The position numbers and the translations under genes are program-made. Below the pieces are notes generated by a model that worked only from the letters and a program-made list of their open reading frames with translations, was not told the origin of the DNA and ran no database searches. From Perca fluviatilis (lineage: Eukaryota; Chordata; Actinopteri; Perciformes; Percidae), in contig NC_053128.1 in NCBI RefSeq assembly GCF_010015445.1, positions 8,417,840-8,481,839 of the forward strand: a DNA stretch of 64,000 nucleotides, read 5' to 3'. Of this stretch, positions 1 to 13,100 are shown piece after piece. Within the stretch, counting starts at the first letter, position 1, and each line of letters opens with the position of its first letter.

Positions 1-1120
1 GAGACTCAGTCGGGATGACAGCTGACAACAGCCCCGGGACATATAGCTAGCTAGTTACCGTTAGCCCCCAGTCAGCTATCAGCCAGCTACTTTCATTACA
101 GCAACCCCCCCGGCCAGAACTTATCTCCAGTGGCTGGTGCTTACGACGCTAACGGCAGTTTAATTAAACGTCGGGAAACAGACCATATCAGACCCAGCAC
201 CGAGTCACAACATCCGCCATCCATAGCGGTAGCTACATGTCCATAGCGCTACCGGTGTATGTGCCGAAAATCCGAATTTTTCCCCCCTTCGCATTTAGCT
301 GTCTTTACGGTTAGCTAAATTAACCCGACAAAAGGTGGGTTAAGCACCAAAACGAAAAGTTAAGATTACTGAAAAGTGAAGGGGAGATAATTCCGGGCAG
401 CTGGGAGATGTTCTGCTGCTGCACAACAGGCATCGAACGTCCTGGCTCGCTGTCGCGGAGATTTCCCCGACAATCCCCACCCACACCTGTCTCTCAGCCT
501 TGTTTTGTAGCTAGCTAGCGTTACAACAAACCCCGTCCACCCCGGTGTTGAAACCATCCAAAAGGTGACATTGATATGTGAAATATTTTGTGTTTTAGCT
601 GCTGGCTACTGTTAGCTTGCTGGCTCACTAGCTAACTGGTCAGCTACAAATAAAAATCTAATCAAGAAAAACGTAATTATGTTGGGGAAACTGCAGCTAT
701 TTTATTGCAATAACATGAATAAACTAACTTACTAAACGTAACGTGAATAAACTTGAATGGGTAAACTCGTCCGTGAACTGATGCATTCTAACCATAGACA
801 GTATATAATTCTAACCGGCAGCGAAGGTGTTTAACACTAAAAACTCCCATAATTCCACGCAACTTCACAACGTCATCAAAAGTCCAGTTTTACCGTCCAT
901 TGTTTTGGTTGAGAGACCCCTAGCGGCAGAAAGTTACATATTGTACGTTTAAAGCCATATTGTAACTCTTTTTCAGGCTGCTCTAAAAACCTAACCTCAT
1001 AGTTTAAAGACAAACACAAAACATCACAATTCAATAAGTATAACTGTATAACAAGTTAAAAAGTAACATGGGAGTAGAAAATGTAATATAGACTCTGGTC
1101 TTAACATTTTTCTCCTACAG
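1..1120 (+). promoter_or_regulatory. pip5k1b: Probable promoter / upstream region of pip5k1b
   Basis: No coding exon is recognisable here. The first 560 bases are relatively rich in CpG and contain repeated GCTAGC/TAGCTA tracts, as is common near fish promoters; the DNA then becomes AT-rich. A pyrimidine-CAG acceptor at 1111-1120 (tctcctacag) means the following exon could be internal, with an earlier first exon inside 1-560, or transcription may start just upstream of 1200. The sequence alone does not decide. Confidence 0.35.
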
Positions 1121-1374
1121 ACTTCTTTATGCAACACTAGAAACTACGACAAGTCTGACTCATGAGGCGTCTGGGAAATACAACAGGTAGAGAGAGAGAG
1201 CGAGAGAGGGAGGAAGTGGTGAGGATGCTCTACAGTCCCTGCAGCAGCACTGTGCTTCTCATTTCGCCTCAGTCAGTCAGTCAGTCAGCCACAGAGTTGC
1301 GATCACACAACATCGCCGTGTCATTCCACTGACCTGCATGCACCACTGTCGTCACTCCACCATGGCCTGTTAAG
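1121..1374 (+). other. pip5k1b: pip5k1b 5' untranslated exon
   Basis: The 3' boundary is a strong donor (TAAG/gtaaga) at 1374/1375. The 5' boundary is less certain and is taken from an AG acceptor at 1120. The exon has a GA-rich run and a short CAGT repeat (about 1270-1288). It holds one upstream ATG at 1362 in the context CACCATGG, which reads Met-Ala-Cys-stop and ends at 1373, one base before the donor. The downstream UTR in the next exon has no further ATG before the real start, so this tiny uORF is the only upstream start seen in the modelled leader. Confidence 0.55.
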
Positions 1375-4072
1375 GTAAGAAGGCACAGAAAGTTCCTTTC
1401 TGCTTTCTGTGCTTGTCTCTCATTGCTATCAACAAAGTTTTTCTTCCTCTCAACATATGAAGTGAGGATAGAGCCACTTGTTTAACTTTTATTTACGTTT
1501 CACGCACTTTCACACCGTTTGTACCTGTTTAAGTCCTGTTGTGGATAATAATAATCATGATTGTGTAGTGTCACGCAGCCGGTACAGGCTGTCTGTGTGT
1601 CGTTCAGGAGGAAGATGAACTGATGATAGTATCACAAGAGGAAATCAGCTGCACTTCCCTTCACTCTGACAGAAAGTAAAATGTCGGCTGGAAGGGGTTG
1701 TTTACATGTATGCAAAAGAGCTGCAGTGTGCACATCATGTCGCAGAGGCAGGTTTAAATATTCACCTGAGTCTAACAAGTTCCGTATACACTTTACTGCC
1801 CGTACACCAAGCTCAAACTAATGCAGTCGAACACAACAGAACTGAAATGAACGCTCCTCCACGAAGGTTCTAATGCTCACTTTATGTTGAAACTGTTTTC
1901 GAAAAGGTTTTGATTCCACTTTGTGGCTATTTTTGGATTTGTTCAAGCTGACAGAGTTGAACACGGACACTGATGGATGCAAACTGAATTTCTATTAACT
2001 ATGAATAATGTTTAAAAATTAAGAGTGGGTAGGACCAGAAACGTTCTCAACTTCTTCCTGCTCCTTTTGAACATGAACAATATTATTTAAGTTGCTTATT
2101 TGTTGCTTATATGTTGCTGAGTATCCTGTCTGTTTTCCTTTTCTTTTTTTGCTTATAGATTTTACCAGGCAGTATGTGGTGCTGTTGAATTGTGTTGCAT
2201 TACACTGAGAGGCATCTCTAATATTTAGTCTATCCTCACTGATTGATCACTATGATATAAAGTGTATGTTAAAATTAGGTTAGACTGGTCTCCATTGAGG
2301 TTGGATTATACTATATTAAGTTCCATAGACTGTACAATTATTTGCATGATGTTACCAACACTGTTATTTGTATTGGTATGGAAATTCCATTGAACTTATT
2401 TTTCAGTCAGTATTTAATAACAGAAATGACATGTCACATTTTAGCCACCATGGAAACTTTTTTTAGCCACGCCAGTGGGATGTCTCTGGGGCTATCCCAA
2501 AGTCGGTCTGTTGGTTGGTCCACCACTTTGGTCCCGACTGAAATATCTCAACAATTATTTGATGGATTGCCATGGTATTTTGTACAAACATTTGTAGTCC
2601 CCAGAGGATGAATCCTAATGACTTTGGCAATCCTCTGACTTTTCCTGTAGCGCCACCATGAGGTTGACATTTTTGCCTTTTTCACTTATCCTCTTATGGA
2701 TGTATAATAAAACCTGGATACAGCGTTCGAGGCTGAGCCCGGTTCATTTCTATGAGAGTGGCGCATGAAGCTAAATGATAGTTCAACTTCCCCGTATATA
2801 AAGTGACCCGGATGATTGGCGCTGCTTTCGCACTATAAGGCCCATAGAGCAGGCGCGCTAGAGACCTCTGCCAGCCAAGCCGGCTACTTCCAGTTTAGCG
2901 CTCCGCTAACTTGAATAAGGATTACATTATTTAATCATGCAGCTCTTCTAGACTTTCCAAATGTTATTGGACCAAATGGATCAAATTCTGATATTAAAAC
3001 GAGTCATTTCAGGCTAGTGACAACAAAACTGTAAACTGAAAAAATGTATCAACGGATTTACAGATGCCTCTTTCACCATGTAAGTCTATGGGATAAGTCT
3101 TTTTGGGTCCCATGGCATCACATGACGTGACACGGAAGTTGTAATTTCACTGTTTGGCCGCTATGTCAAATGGGCTTCAAAGCCCAGCACACTTCCTGGG
3201 GGGCCTGCTTAGCTTATGAAATATCTCAAAATCTGCTAAATGGATTTGCATTTGAGAATGAGGTTGACATTTTTGGTTTTGAGTAAAATATCTTGGCATC
3301 TACTACAGATATGTATCTTCCCCTCAGGAAGAATGGTAATTTCTTTGACTTTTCATCAAGTCAAAACTTCACTTAGTCCAACACTTAGGTTCATGACAGA
3401 ATACCTGTAAAACTAATGGCATTCCCATCCGCATCAACTGAACTGTGTACTGTGTGTGCTAATGCTAGCATGCTAAACTAAGATTGTGAACATGGTAAAC
3501 ATTATACCTGCTAAACATCAGCATGTTAGCATAGCCATTATAGAAAATAGAAACCTTTACATAATAAAGATTTAATCTGGTTAATGCATATAGCAACAGC
3601 TATATATAGCGCAATTTGGACAATTCTTGTTTTGCATTCACGGTCAAATTGTTGTCTTGTATTTTATTTATTATTATATACAGCAATCTTATTAGTGTTT
3701 GTCATTGTTTTGAATGGAAAGCCATACATCTAATCTTTCTGACTATGCAGAAGGAAGACTAATGCACCTAAGAATGCTTGAGCTAACATATTTTTAGCCA
3801 CGTTGTGCTGTTACGTCACTCTGTGTGATTTCAATACAGAGGAAACCTGAAATGAACTGTCAGACTCTATACGTACATATAATTAACCCCATTTACTACT
3901 CTAACCACTGATCACAAAATCTGTTAATAAAAAGGAATAATCTTTTAAGAGGTTTCTTGATCTCTGCAGCTTCCAGAACAAACAACAAACTGCCAGAGGA
4001 CTGAGAATCTTTGAGAAACGCATGACCCTTATGAAACATTTTCCTTCTCCCCGAGTCAGACCACAATACCAC

Positions 4073-4110
<38 letters not shown>

Positions 4111-7100
4111 AGGGTTTCGTCACAGATTAAAAAGATTTTTTTTTGATAGATATTTTTATTATTGATTTTTCCATGACAAAGGTAAAGATACAATAAATGT
4201 AATGAACACTATGGGTGTTCATAGGGGTGTCACGATTCTCCAAATCCTCGATTTGATTACATTTTCGATTCTAAGGTCACGGTTCGATTCAATTTATCGA
4301 TTTTGACTTGACTTTTGCTTTTTTCTTTATTTTTTTTTTAAAGCACAGGTTGCTATGCCATTTTTAGACAAGACTTTTATGCAATATAATATCTGGCCTT
4401 TGTTCGCAATGTACCATATACATTGTCAAATTTAAAACATTTATTAACAACATAATGTAACAATAACTTATATCTTCAGTCAATTGGAAACTTAAGCAAA
4501 ATAACCTGCCATCTAGTTTATCTTTTGTAACTGCAGTCTTCTTCGCAGAAGATGACATTCAAGTTCACTACAAAAACAATAAAACAGCCATCTCCATAGT
4601 CTTCTCTGAACAATTAAGTGTCTTAACATAGTGCGTGCCACTGTCTTCTTGAGCATATTTGATATATTCCCTTTCTTGGAAATTATGACAAACATTAATG
4701 ACATCCGCTTACCTTTTTATGATCCTTTTGAGGGTTTGGTTCCTCTTCCTACACTTTCTACGGTGGTGGTTGACATCACACAGTGCGCCATGGGTGTGGG
4801 AGCGTGTGTGAATAGTAGTAGCTTCGTATAAAAGTGTCAAGCTGAATGAAATGTAGTAATAATAATGTTAAAAAAATATGAATATTACCTAAATAGTTCC
4901 TATATGGTGACTGATTTAAAAAAAAAAACACACACACACATTTGTGATACGTCAAAAAAAAAACATAATCTGTGATTGAGAATGCAGTTTAGTTGTTTAG
5001 ACTGTAAATTTTAAGAGACGGCTGTTTTTTTTTTTTTTTTTTTTCGTTTTTTTCTCTTTTCCCAAATTGTTTAATTATTTCGGACTGAAATTAAAACATT
5101 TCAGTTTCAAATACCAACCCACTGCTCCTCTATGGATGCAGTTTCTCAATATGGCTGATTTACAAAAGTAAGTCATTTGGCAGTTACTGTATATTGACCA
5201 ACTCAGCAGCATTTGGGACACAGATTTGGCCTCTGTAGAGCCTTTGTATTACCAAAGTGCTGATTTAAAAAAACAAAATGCTGCTAATTATACAAGCAAT
5301 TGTTGCAGCAGTGTTTGTTTTGTAATCCAAAAATCCATAATTGGCAGTGAAACTGAACCGTAGTCATTCCTAAATCACTCACAGTCCAGTGTGACAATAT
5401 GTACCTTTTGAGAGTGCATACTTTCATATATATTTTAATAAAATATTTTGCCTGATGGTCTAGTACTGAAAAGTGTGCAGGAGTTTCTTTTTTTTTTTGT
5501 GTAATCATTTATATATTTAAACCTTTTATGGAGCTTCCAAAAGGTGAGAATACATAAAAAATAAATTCCATGAGTTGTTAACACTGACTAACATTTAATG
5601 GATCCTGCTGCAAATGTATGACACGAGTAAATGTTTTCAATGTAATCAACACGTGGATTTCCCAGCAATATTCCTAGCAGTCAATGTGTTTGTTGTCTCC
5701 GTAATCACTCTTGCCTTTTTAGGGAGTTGTTGTTGTCACACACTGTACATAAGCAAGAAAGAACTGGGCTGAGCCCCCTTTGAGTACTGTTATAAAACAG
5801 GGGAATTTGGCATGTAATGGTTTCCCAATCCTTCTTAATGAGGATCAAAGGTTCTTGTGAGGGATTCGGGAGTTATAAACTCAAAAACAACACTGGTGGT
5901 CCCCGAGAATGCAGCAGTGCCCCGGACAGAGAGGTCTGCACATTTCAAGGCTCTGTAAGTCATAGTAAGACAGAACAATACACACAAACTGTGGAAGAGA
6001 TGGCTGTGAGGCCTGGTATGCTAATCAGTCGTAGACATGCAGATGGTTTTCGCCAGCTGACATGTGCTTTGCATTGACATCCATGCAAATGCCACCACAC
6101 TGTGTAATTCCTCTTCTCTCTACCTCACCCACAGGAGCGCTGCACCTGGAAATCACTGCGACCGGGTCGTTCATCATTGAGGGGAAATTAGGAACTCAGT
6201 CAGCCTGACAATTGGAGGAAGGACGGCCGAGCTTCCCTCTGATCAAGTTCCCTCTGTCCAAAAGATGTCAACCGCCACCGCAGAGAGTGTAGGAAGTGGA
6301 ACCAAACCCTCAAAGGATCATAAAAAGGTAAGCGGATGTCATTAATATTCATGTCATAATTTCCAAGGAAGGGAATATCTCAAATATGCTCAAGAAGACA
6401 GTGACACGCACTATTATGCAACCATTGCTGGTGTGAAAACTGAAAATGAGTGTGTAAAGTCACTCAAACAATGTATTGGACTGGACTCCTCTACCTCGTA
6501 AAACACAGAGTATGCATAGGAGACTTCCTAATTATTGGGAATAAAACCTCTCAGTATATTTGATACTTGAAGATAAGAAAAACTCATTGGCAAATTGTTT
6601 CAGAAATGTTGGTGGGGGAAAAGCTTTAATTTCCTCATATGTTGCGGTTCATAAGTCCAAATCTCAGGGGTCATAAAATCCCATTAAAATAAGGATGTAA
6701 AATTGCAGTTGAAGTAAAACAAAGGGCAACACCATACCTGCAGCTTAATGTTGTTTTTGTTAGTTGGCTGTGTTATGTAACAGCTGTTTGGTGACGGAGG
6801 GAAGTGGTGGGGTGAACAAGGCGTTTGGGTTGATCAGCTTCTGCTTTTTTTTCTTTAGTCACAGAGATATTTCACTGCTGTTCAGTTTGTTGGAGTAAAA
6901 TTCCTAAATGAGCTCTTTGAAAAATGCCATGTTTTATTTTACTTGAGAGATTTATTTGGTCTAAATGTCTCCATAGCATACTGAAAAACATTTCTGTTGT
7001 GGTTATCAGTGGCTTGTTTTAGACTTTCTACCATCAAACCATTTTGTTTAAAAGGGTTGATTTTAATATTAATGAATTCACTTTTTAATTATCGCAAATG

Positions 7101-10100
7101 TTTTTAGTTTGGTTCTTCTGGGGAACTTTTTTTTTTTTTTGGCTTCATGCACCACTGAACAACCCTCATAGGAATGAATCCAGGTCTTAGCCTATTATAC
7201 ATCCATGAGGATAAGTAAAAAAAAAACGGACAAAATGTCAAATTCATGGTGGCGCTACAGGAAATGTCAGCGGATTGCCAACGTCATTAGGGTACATCCT
7301 CTGAGGACTATAAATGTTTGTACAAAATACCATGGCAATCCATCAAATATTTAAGATATTTCAGTCGGGACCAAAGTGGTGGACAAACCAATAGACCGAC
7401 TTTGCTATCGCCAGAGACATCCCACTGGCGTGGCTAAAAAGGTTTCCATGGTGGCCAACATTTGACGTCATTTCTGTTATTAAATACTGACTGATCTTTA
7501 GAAATGAAAAAATAAGTTCAATGGGATTTCCATACCAATACAAATAACAGTGTTGGTAAAATCATGCAAATAATTGTAAATAATTGAACTTAACATATAT
7601 AATCCAACCTCAATGGAGACCAGTCTTTAATTTTAACATACACTTAATATCATGGTGATCAATCAGTGAGGATAGACTAAATATTAGAGACGCCTCTCAG
7701 CGTAATGCAACACAATTCAACAGCACCACATACTGCCTGGTTAAAGCTCACTAAAGTCATTAGGTTTCATCTTCTGGGGACTACAAATGTTTGTACAAAA
7801 TGCCATGGCAAATAGTTGTTGAGATATTTCAGTTGGGACCAAAGTGGTGGACCCAACTTTGAGATCAACTTTGCTCTCCCCAGAGTCATATATGTTATGT
7901 GCTGATGCGTTCGTTAGTATGCTAACACGCTAAACTAAGACGGTGAACATGGTAAACATTAACTTTCAGCATTGTCCCCCTGAGCATGATGTGTGCTGAG
8001 TGAGGTTAGCATTTATCTCAAAATGTCAAAACGTCAGGCGATCACCAAAGTCAGCGGGGGCTGCACAATAAGAGGAAAATATGTGATAAAGTTGTGAATA
8101 TCACGATAACCATATTACTTGCGATAAAGAAACCGATATTAAAGTGTACTCAGTTCTGCTTTCATTATTCTGCTAAAATACAACATATTGCTTGTTGGAT
8201 TAAAAACACCTGGAAGGAAATCATTTCCAACATTATTTTATTGAACAAATTGAACTTTGAATTGAACATAAAAGGCACCACTAAAAAAAGAAAAAGAATG
8301 AGTTACATTTTAATGCAAATAATTCACCTACATTTTCTTTTTTCAACTAACACAAAAAATCGTGTGAGTGTCTTTCGCCATATGTTGCAGCCTTTCTAGA
8401 CTTGTATATCTGTAAAATATTTGGGGCGAGAGAGAAGGGGAAGACATGTGGTAAAGAGCCGCAGGTCGGATTGGAAACCTGGGCCACTGCGGTAAGGACT
8501 GAGTCCCGGTACATGGGGTGCGTGCTCTACATGGTGAGCTACCAGGGCGCCCCGATTTCTTTTTTTTTTTTTTTTTAAACAAATGTGTTCTCTTCTTCCC
8601 TGTTGTGGTTTGTTAGCCCACGGCGGCCGCCCTGAAAGGAGCCATCCAGCTGGGCATCGGTTACGCTGTGGGAAACCTCAGCTCGAAACCAGACAGAGAT
8701 GTTCTCATGCAGGACTTCTCTGTGGTGGAGAGCGTTTTCCTGCCCAGGTACTCTCTCATCTCTACACATTTTTATTGGCGACATATAGCTAACGCACATA
8801 ATCAAAGTCAAGTTCCGATTAATAAACATAAAGGATCAGTTCAGCCAAATTACAAAACGGTGTAGGCCTACTATTTTTTCCACCTCTCTCTGCTGGTATC
8901 CAGACATGCAGATAGTCATTTTGACATGTACGAAAGGGAATGGACAAACAACTACTCTTGACCTTAAAGGTCCCAAGGCATGACAATTTCACTTCATGAG
9001 TTTTTTTAACATTAATATGCGTTCCCCCAGCCTGCCTATGGTCCCACAGTGGCTAGAAATGGTGATAGGTGTAAACCGAGCCCTGGGTATCCTGCTCTGC
9101 CTTTTGAGAAAATGAAAGCTCAGATGGGCCGAACTGGAATCTTCCCTATATGTCGTCATAAGGGGAAAGGTTACCTCCCCTTTCCCTGCTTTGCCCATGG
9201 CAAGCTGGTCAAGGCCACACCCCACCCTCCACCTTGCCCCGCTTCTCTCCTCCTCATTAGCATTTAAGCAGACCCAGAAATGGCACACCCTAAGGAAAGC
9301 TCATTGTGGGACTGGCTCGTAGTGGCTGTAATTGTGCACCAAGGCTGAATTTCGGGAAAGAGACTTCAGATGCAGTATTATGTGGCCACTGAGGCCTATA
9401 TAAAAGCATCCAAAAGCAGCATGTCATAGGACCTTTAACAAAAATACTTGGTAATGTTTTATTTCACATGTTCCTTTTTCAGGAATCTATGGGACCCATA
9501 CATATTATGATGATGATGACATAGGTTTAATGATAAAAAAAAAATATAAATATAATATAAATATAAAAATAATAAATAATATACATCACTTTTGGACGTT
9601 TGCAACCTATCAACTTGTTGTTTAGTAGAAAACCAAACATCTCAGCAACAGATCTTTTTCACAGCAGAAACGTTGACATCATAGGAAAAGTACGGGTGTT
9701 ACTATTAACATTAACAATGGCTCTGATTCAGTCTTTTTCCCGTCTCAATGTTTCGACAAAATCAAACATGTTTGATATTATCATAAGTTTTAAGTCTTGG
9801 TGGTAAAATCTTAAAACTTTTCCTATGGTGACATGTGAAAAAGGCCCGCATGTTGCAAACAGCTACTGTTTTTTGTTACTGCACATTGATCATTTTCTCA
9901 TCCTAACTAAATACATTCTTCTGTTTTGTCTAGTGAGGGCAGCAACCTGACTCCAGCACATCACTACCCAGATTTCCGTCTGAAAACGTACGCGCCGCTG
10001 GCCTTTCGCTACTTCAGAGAGCTGTTTGGCATCAAACCAGACGACTATCTGGTCAGTGAGGAAATTCACATCATCATTCTGAGTGATTCAACACGTTGTG

Positions 10101-13100
10101 GCGGAAGTTCAGCTTGATTCGATTGCAACACTTTCTCCTGCTAACTGTTGCGTCGCTCTGACTTTCAGTACTCCATCTGTAATGAGCCTCTGATCGAGCT
10201 GTGCAACCCCGGCGCCAGCAGTTCCTGGTTCTACCTCACCAGCGACGATGAGTTCATCATTAAGACGGTGCAGCATAAAGAGGCTGAGTTCCTGCAGAAG
10301 CTGCTTCCTGGTTACTACATGGTGAGCTCCTGTGTCAAAAACCCAACTCTCACTATGTTTACACACCAGCACACATTAGTAGCAAAGTGCGAAAAGTGAC
10401 ATTTTGGACATAATGTGGCCCTGTGGAGTTGGAGCATTGGCTGCTTGATGGGTTCGCCACTTGCAGTTATCAATTTCTCTTCAATGACCACTTACAAGCA
10501 AAGAAAACAGGCCACACCATCCTATAACCGCGATGGCTGCACCTGATTGGACAAAATGCTTCATGTCGGGCTGTCTGCTTCCAGATTTCAAAACGGATCA
10601 ACGTGGCAGCTCGATTGGAAAATTTCTCATATTTTACGAAAATAGTTCACCAAAATGTGTTTTTGAAAGCATTTTATGTGAGAAATAAGCTACGTAGTTG
10701 CTGAATCTGTCCTAAATTGTAATGTAGATCGAGAACGGTCAGTTTAGAAGCTAGACAATGAATGGGAAGCGTGTTAATGCGATGACAGTGGACACGCACC
10801 ATCAGTGTAACTCATCAAAAACACTGCGTGTAAGGTCTAACAAACGTATTGAATGCAGTTCCTTCCTCATAAAACTTTTTTGAATATTTTAAATGCTACA
10901 TTGTTTACATGTGTTTGCTAGCTTGCCGTCCTCTTCTTCATGCCATTTGTAGGCGCGTTACTACATTCCTTTGTGCCTTGTCGATCAGCGGAACAGCGAA
11001 AGGACAGATCCAATGATTTCTCAAATCATTGATTTGACAGATCCAATGATTTCTCAATGAGGGAGAAAGAGTAGATGTGCTTCCAGCCTTTTCAGATTTT
11101 TTTTTTTTATGTGGGAAACTCATTTTAAATAAAAATATGAATCATAACAGAGTCATTTTTACATATTTTAAAATGTCTTGGGTTGGACTTTAAGTTGTAG
11201 TTTCCGTTTTGTCTACTTCTAATCAGGTAATCAGATTTTTTTCTCTGAAGTTGATTTGATGGGCTTCACATTTCAAAACCATAATAAAAACCCAGTGAAG
11301 CCTGTTCAAGAATTGAAGTTTCTCTTATTACGTTGCTCTGACAGTTTGACTTGGTAACAAGCCAAACAGTGGCATCAGTGATGTCTCTACGCTTCCATTT
11401 AACATATTATCCTGAACAAAAAACCTGCTTGTCTCCGTTACTGTAGAACCTGAATCAGAACCCGAGGACGTTGCTGCCCAAGTTCTACGGCCTTTACTGC
11501 ATCCAGTGCGGCGGCGTCACCGTCCGCGTGGTGGTGATGAACAACGTGCTGCCGCGCGCCATCAAGATGCACTACAAGTACGACCTGAAGGGTTCCTCGT
11601 ACAAACGCCGCGCCTCACGCAAAGAGCGTCTCAAGTCCTCGCCCACGTTCAAAGACCTGGACTTCCAGGAGATGCACGAGGGCCTGCACTTCGACCCCGA
11701 CACCTACAGTGCTCTGATGAAGACCCTGCAGAGGGACTGTCGGGTGTGTTCACATCAATATCTTATATTTATTAGCGGTGATGTTGGTTATCTGGATAAT
11801 AGAATGGCTGTTTTGTTCTAAAAAGCATCATATTTCAAATGTCATCGGTATTTAAAAATGCATGCAGGATTACGGCCGTTGTGTCTGCTAGACATTTCCA
11901 CTTATCTTTCTGTAAACCTTATTCATTTTACAACATTTTGCATAAATCAATATCACATGTGACTTAAAGGTGCAATATGCAATACTGACAGCTAGTGTTT
12001 AAAATAGTTACTGCAGTACAAATTCAAAATACTGGAGGGAGTTGTCTCCCCGGCCCCAGACTCAAAGTTCACGGAGGTTGCCAGGCTGAGACCGCAGCAT
12101 CCACAACAATGTTGCTAGACACTAGTCTCCCATAGCCAGACATCTTCACAGCATAGCGGAGTAGCTAACGTTAGATGTTGGCTATATTGACAGTCATAAA
12201 AGCCCATGCTCACGCGGAGCTCTGTACCCAACTGACAGACACACTTTTTCGGCTTGGAATTATGGTAGGAACCGCTAAAAACACAACAACCTTGCCGTCC
12301 TCTCCAACCGACTGAACACACGGCAACAATCGCTAAACACACTGCAAACTCATGGTCCTCTCTTCCCGATTTACAACCCCGCCCCGTCTCCCTCTCTTGG
12401 CTTAAAATAACTCACCGTTCAGCGGACGTAGCCGAACGTCCACTGAACAGGCTACACGTTGTAAACAGCCGTGGCCCGCTTGCCTGGTCCTCCAGTAACG
12501 TTAGCAGTTAGCAGGGTTAGCAGGGCTACCATGGCGGCGTTAGCCAGCACCAGTTGGGATCACTTTACTGGATGTGTCTCAATTGTTTTTGCGAGTAACC
12601 AACTTAGGTACTCTAGCTATATAATTCAATGTGAGTACACAAATGTTGAAATAACATAAAATGCCCGTCCCTTGTAGTCGTGATAAATTAGCCTGAAGCT
12701 AATGCTTACCTGTTCAGGAGGGAATTAGCCAGCTCAGCTCTAAGCTGTTTGTTTGTCACTTTTATGGCTGTACTAACGTTACACCTGTAGCGCGCTGGAT
12801 TTATGCTTTTACAGGTATATCTGGCCACCCGGCCTGGCTGTCAAACTGGGCAGTTGATAAAAACACACACAAACAGAAAGTCCGTCACAGAACGTACATT
12901 TCAAAAGGAGAAAATACTGGCATTAGCATTGTTGTCAGAAAAGATAGTATTTCAACTTAGCATGTGCAGCTGATGACGCATTGGGGTCATTTTTGGATTT
13001 ATTACAGTAAATTTATTACATATTGGACCTTTAAAGTCTTTAGGCTAAAATATTTATTTCAGTCCAAAATATTTGTTGCACAGAACAAATAATATAGCCA

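Larger units (their letters stand above)
1375..6134 (+). other. pip5k1b: pip5k1b intron 1 (repeat-rich, no gene)
   Basis: This 4.8-kb intron contains one arm of a 600-bp inverted repeat (2164-2775), a GCTAGCATGCTAAACT-type repeat near 3464-3540, a poly-T tract at about 4078-4106, a degenerate repeat opening with ggggtgtcacgattct at about 4213, and the inverted pseudo-exon at 4628-4777. The remaining parts (1375-2160, 2780-3240, 4860-6130) show no recognisable feature. Confidence 0.6.

Noticed and set aside
11496..11775. Second + strand frame over pip5k1b exon 6
   Set aside because: Out-of-frame reading of a GC-rich exon; it does not match the kinase.
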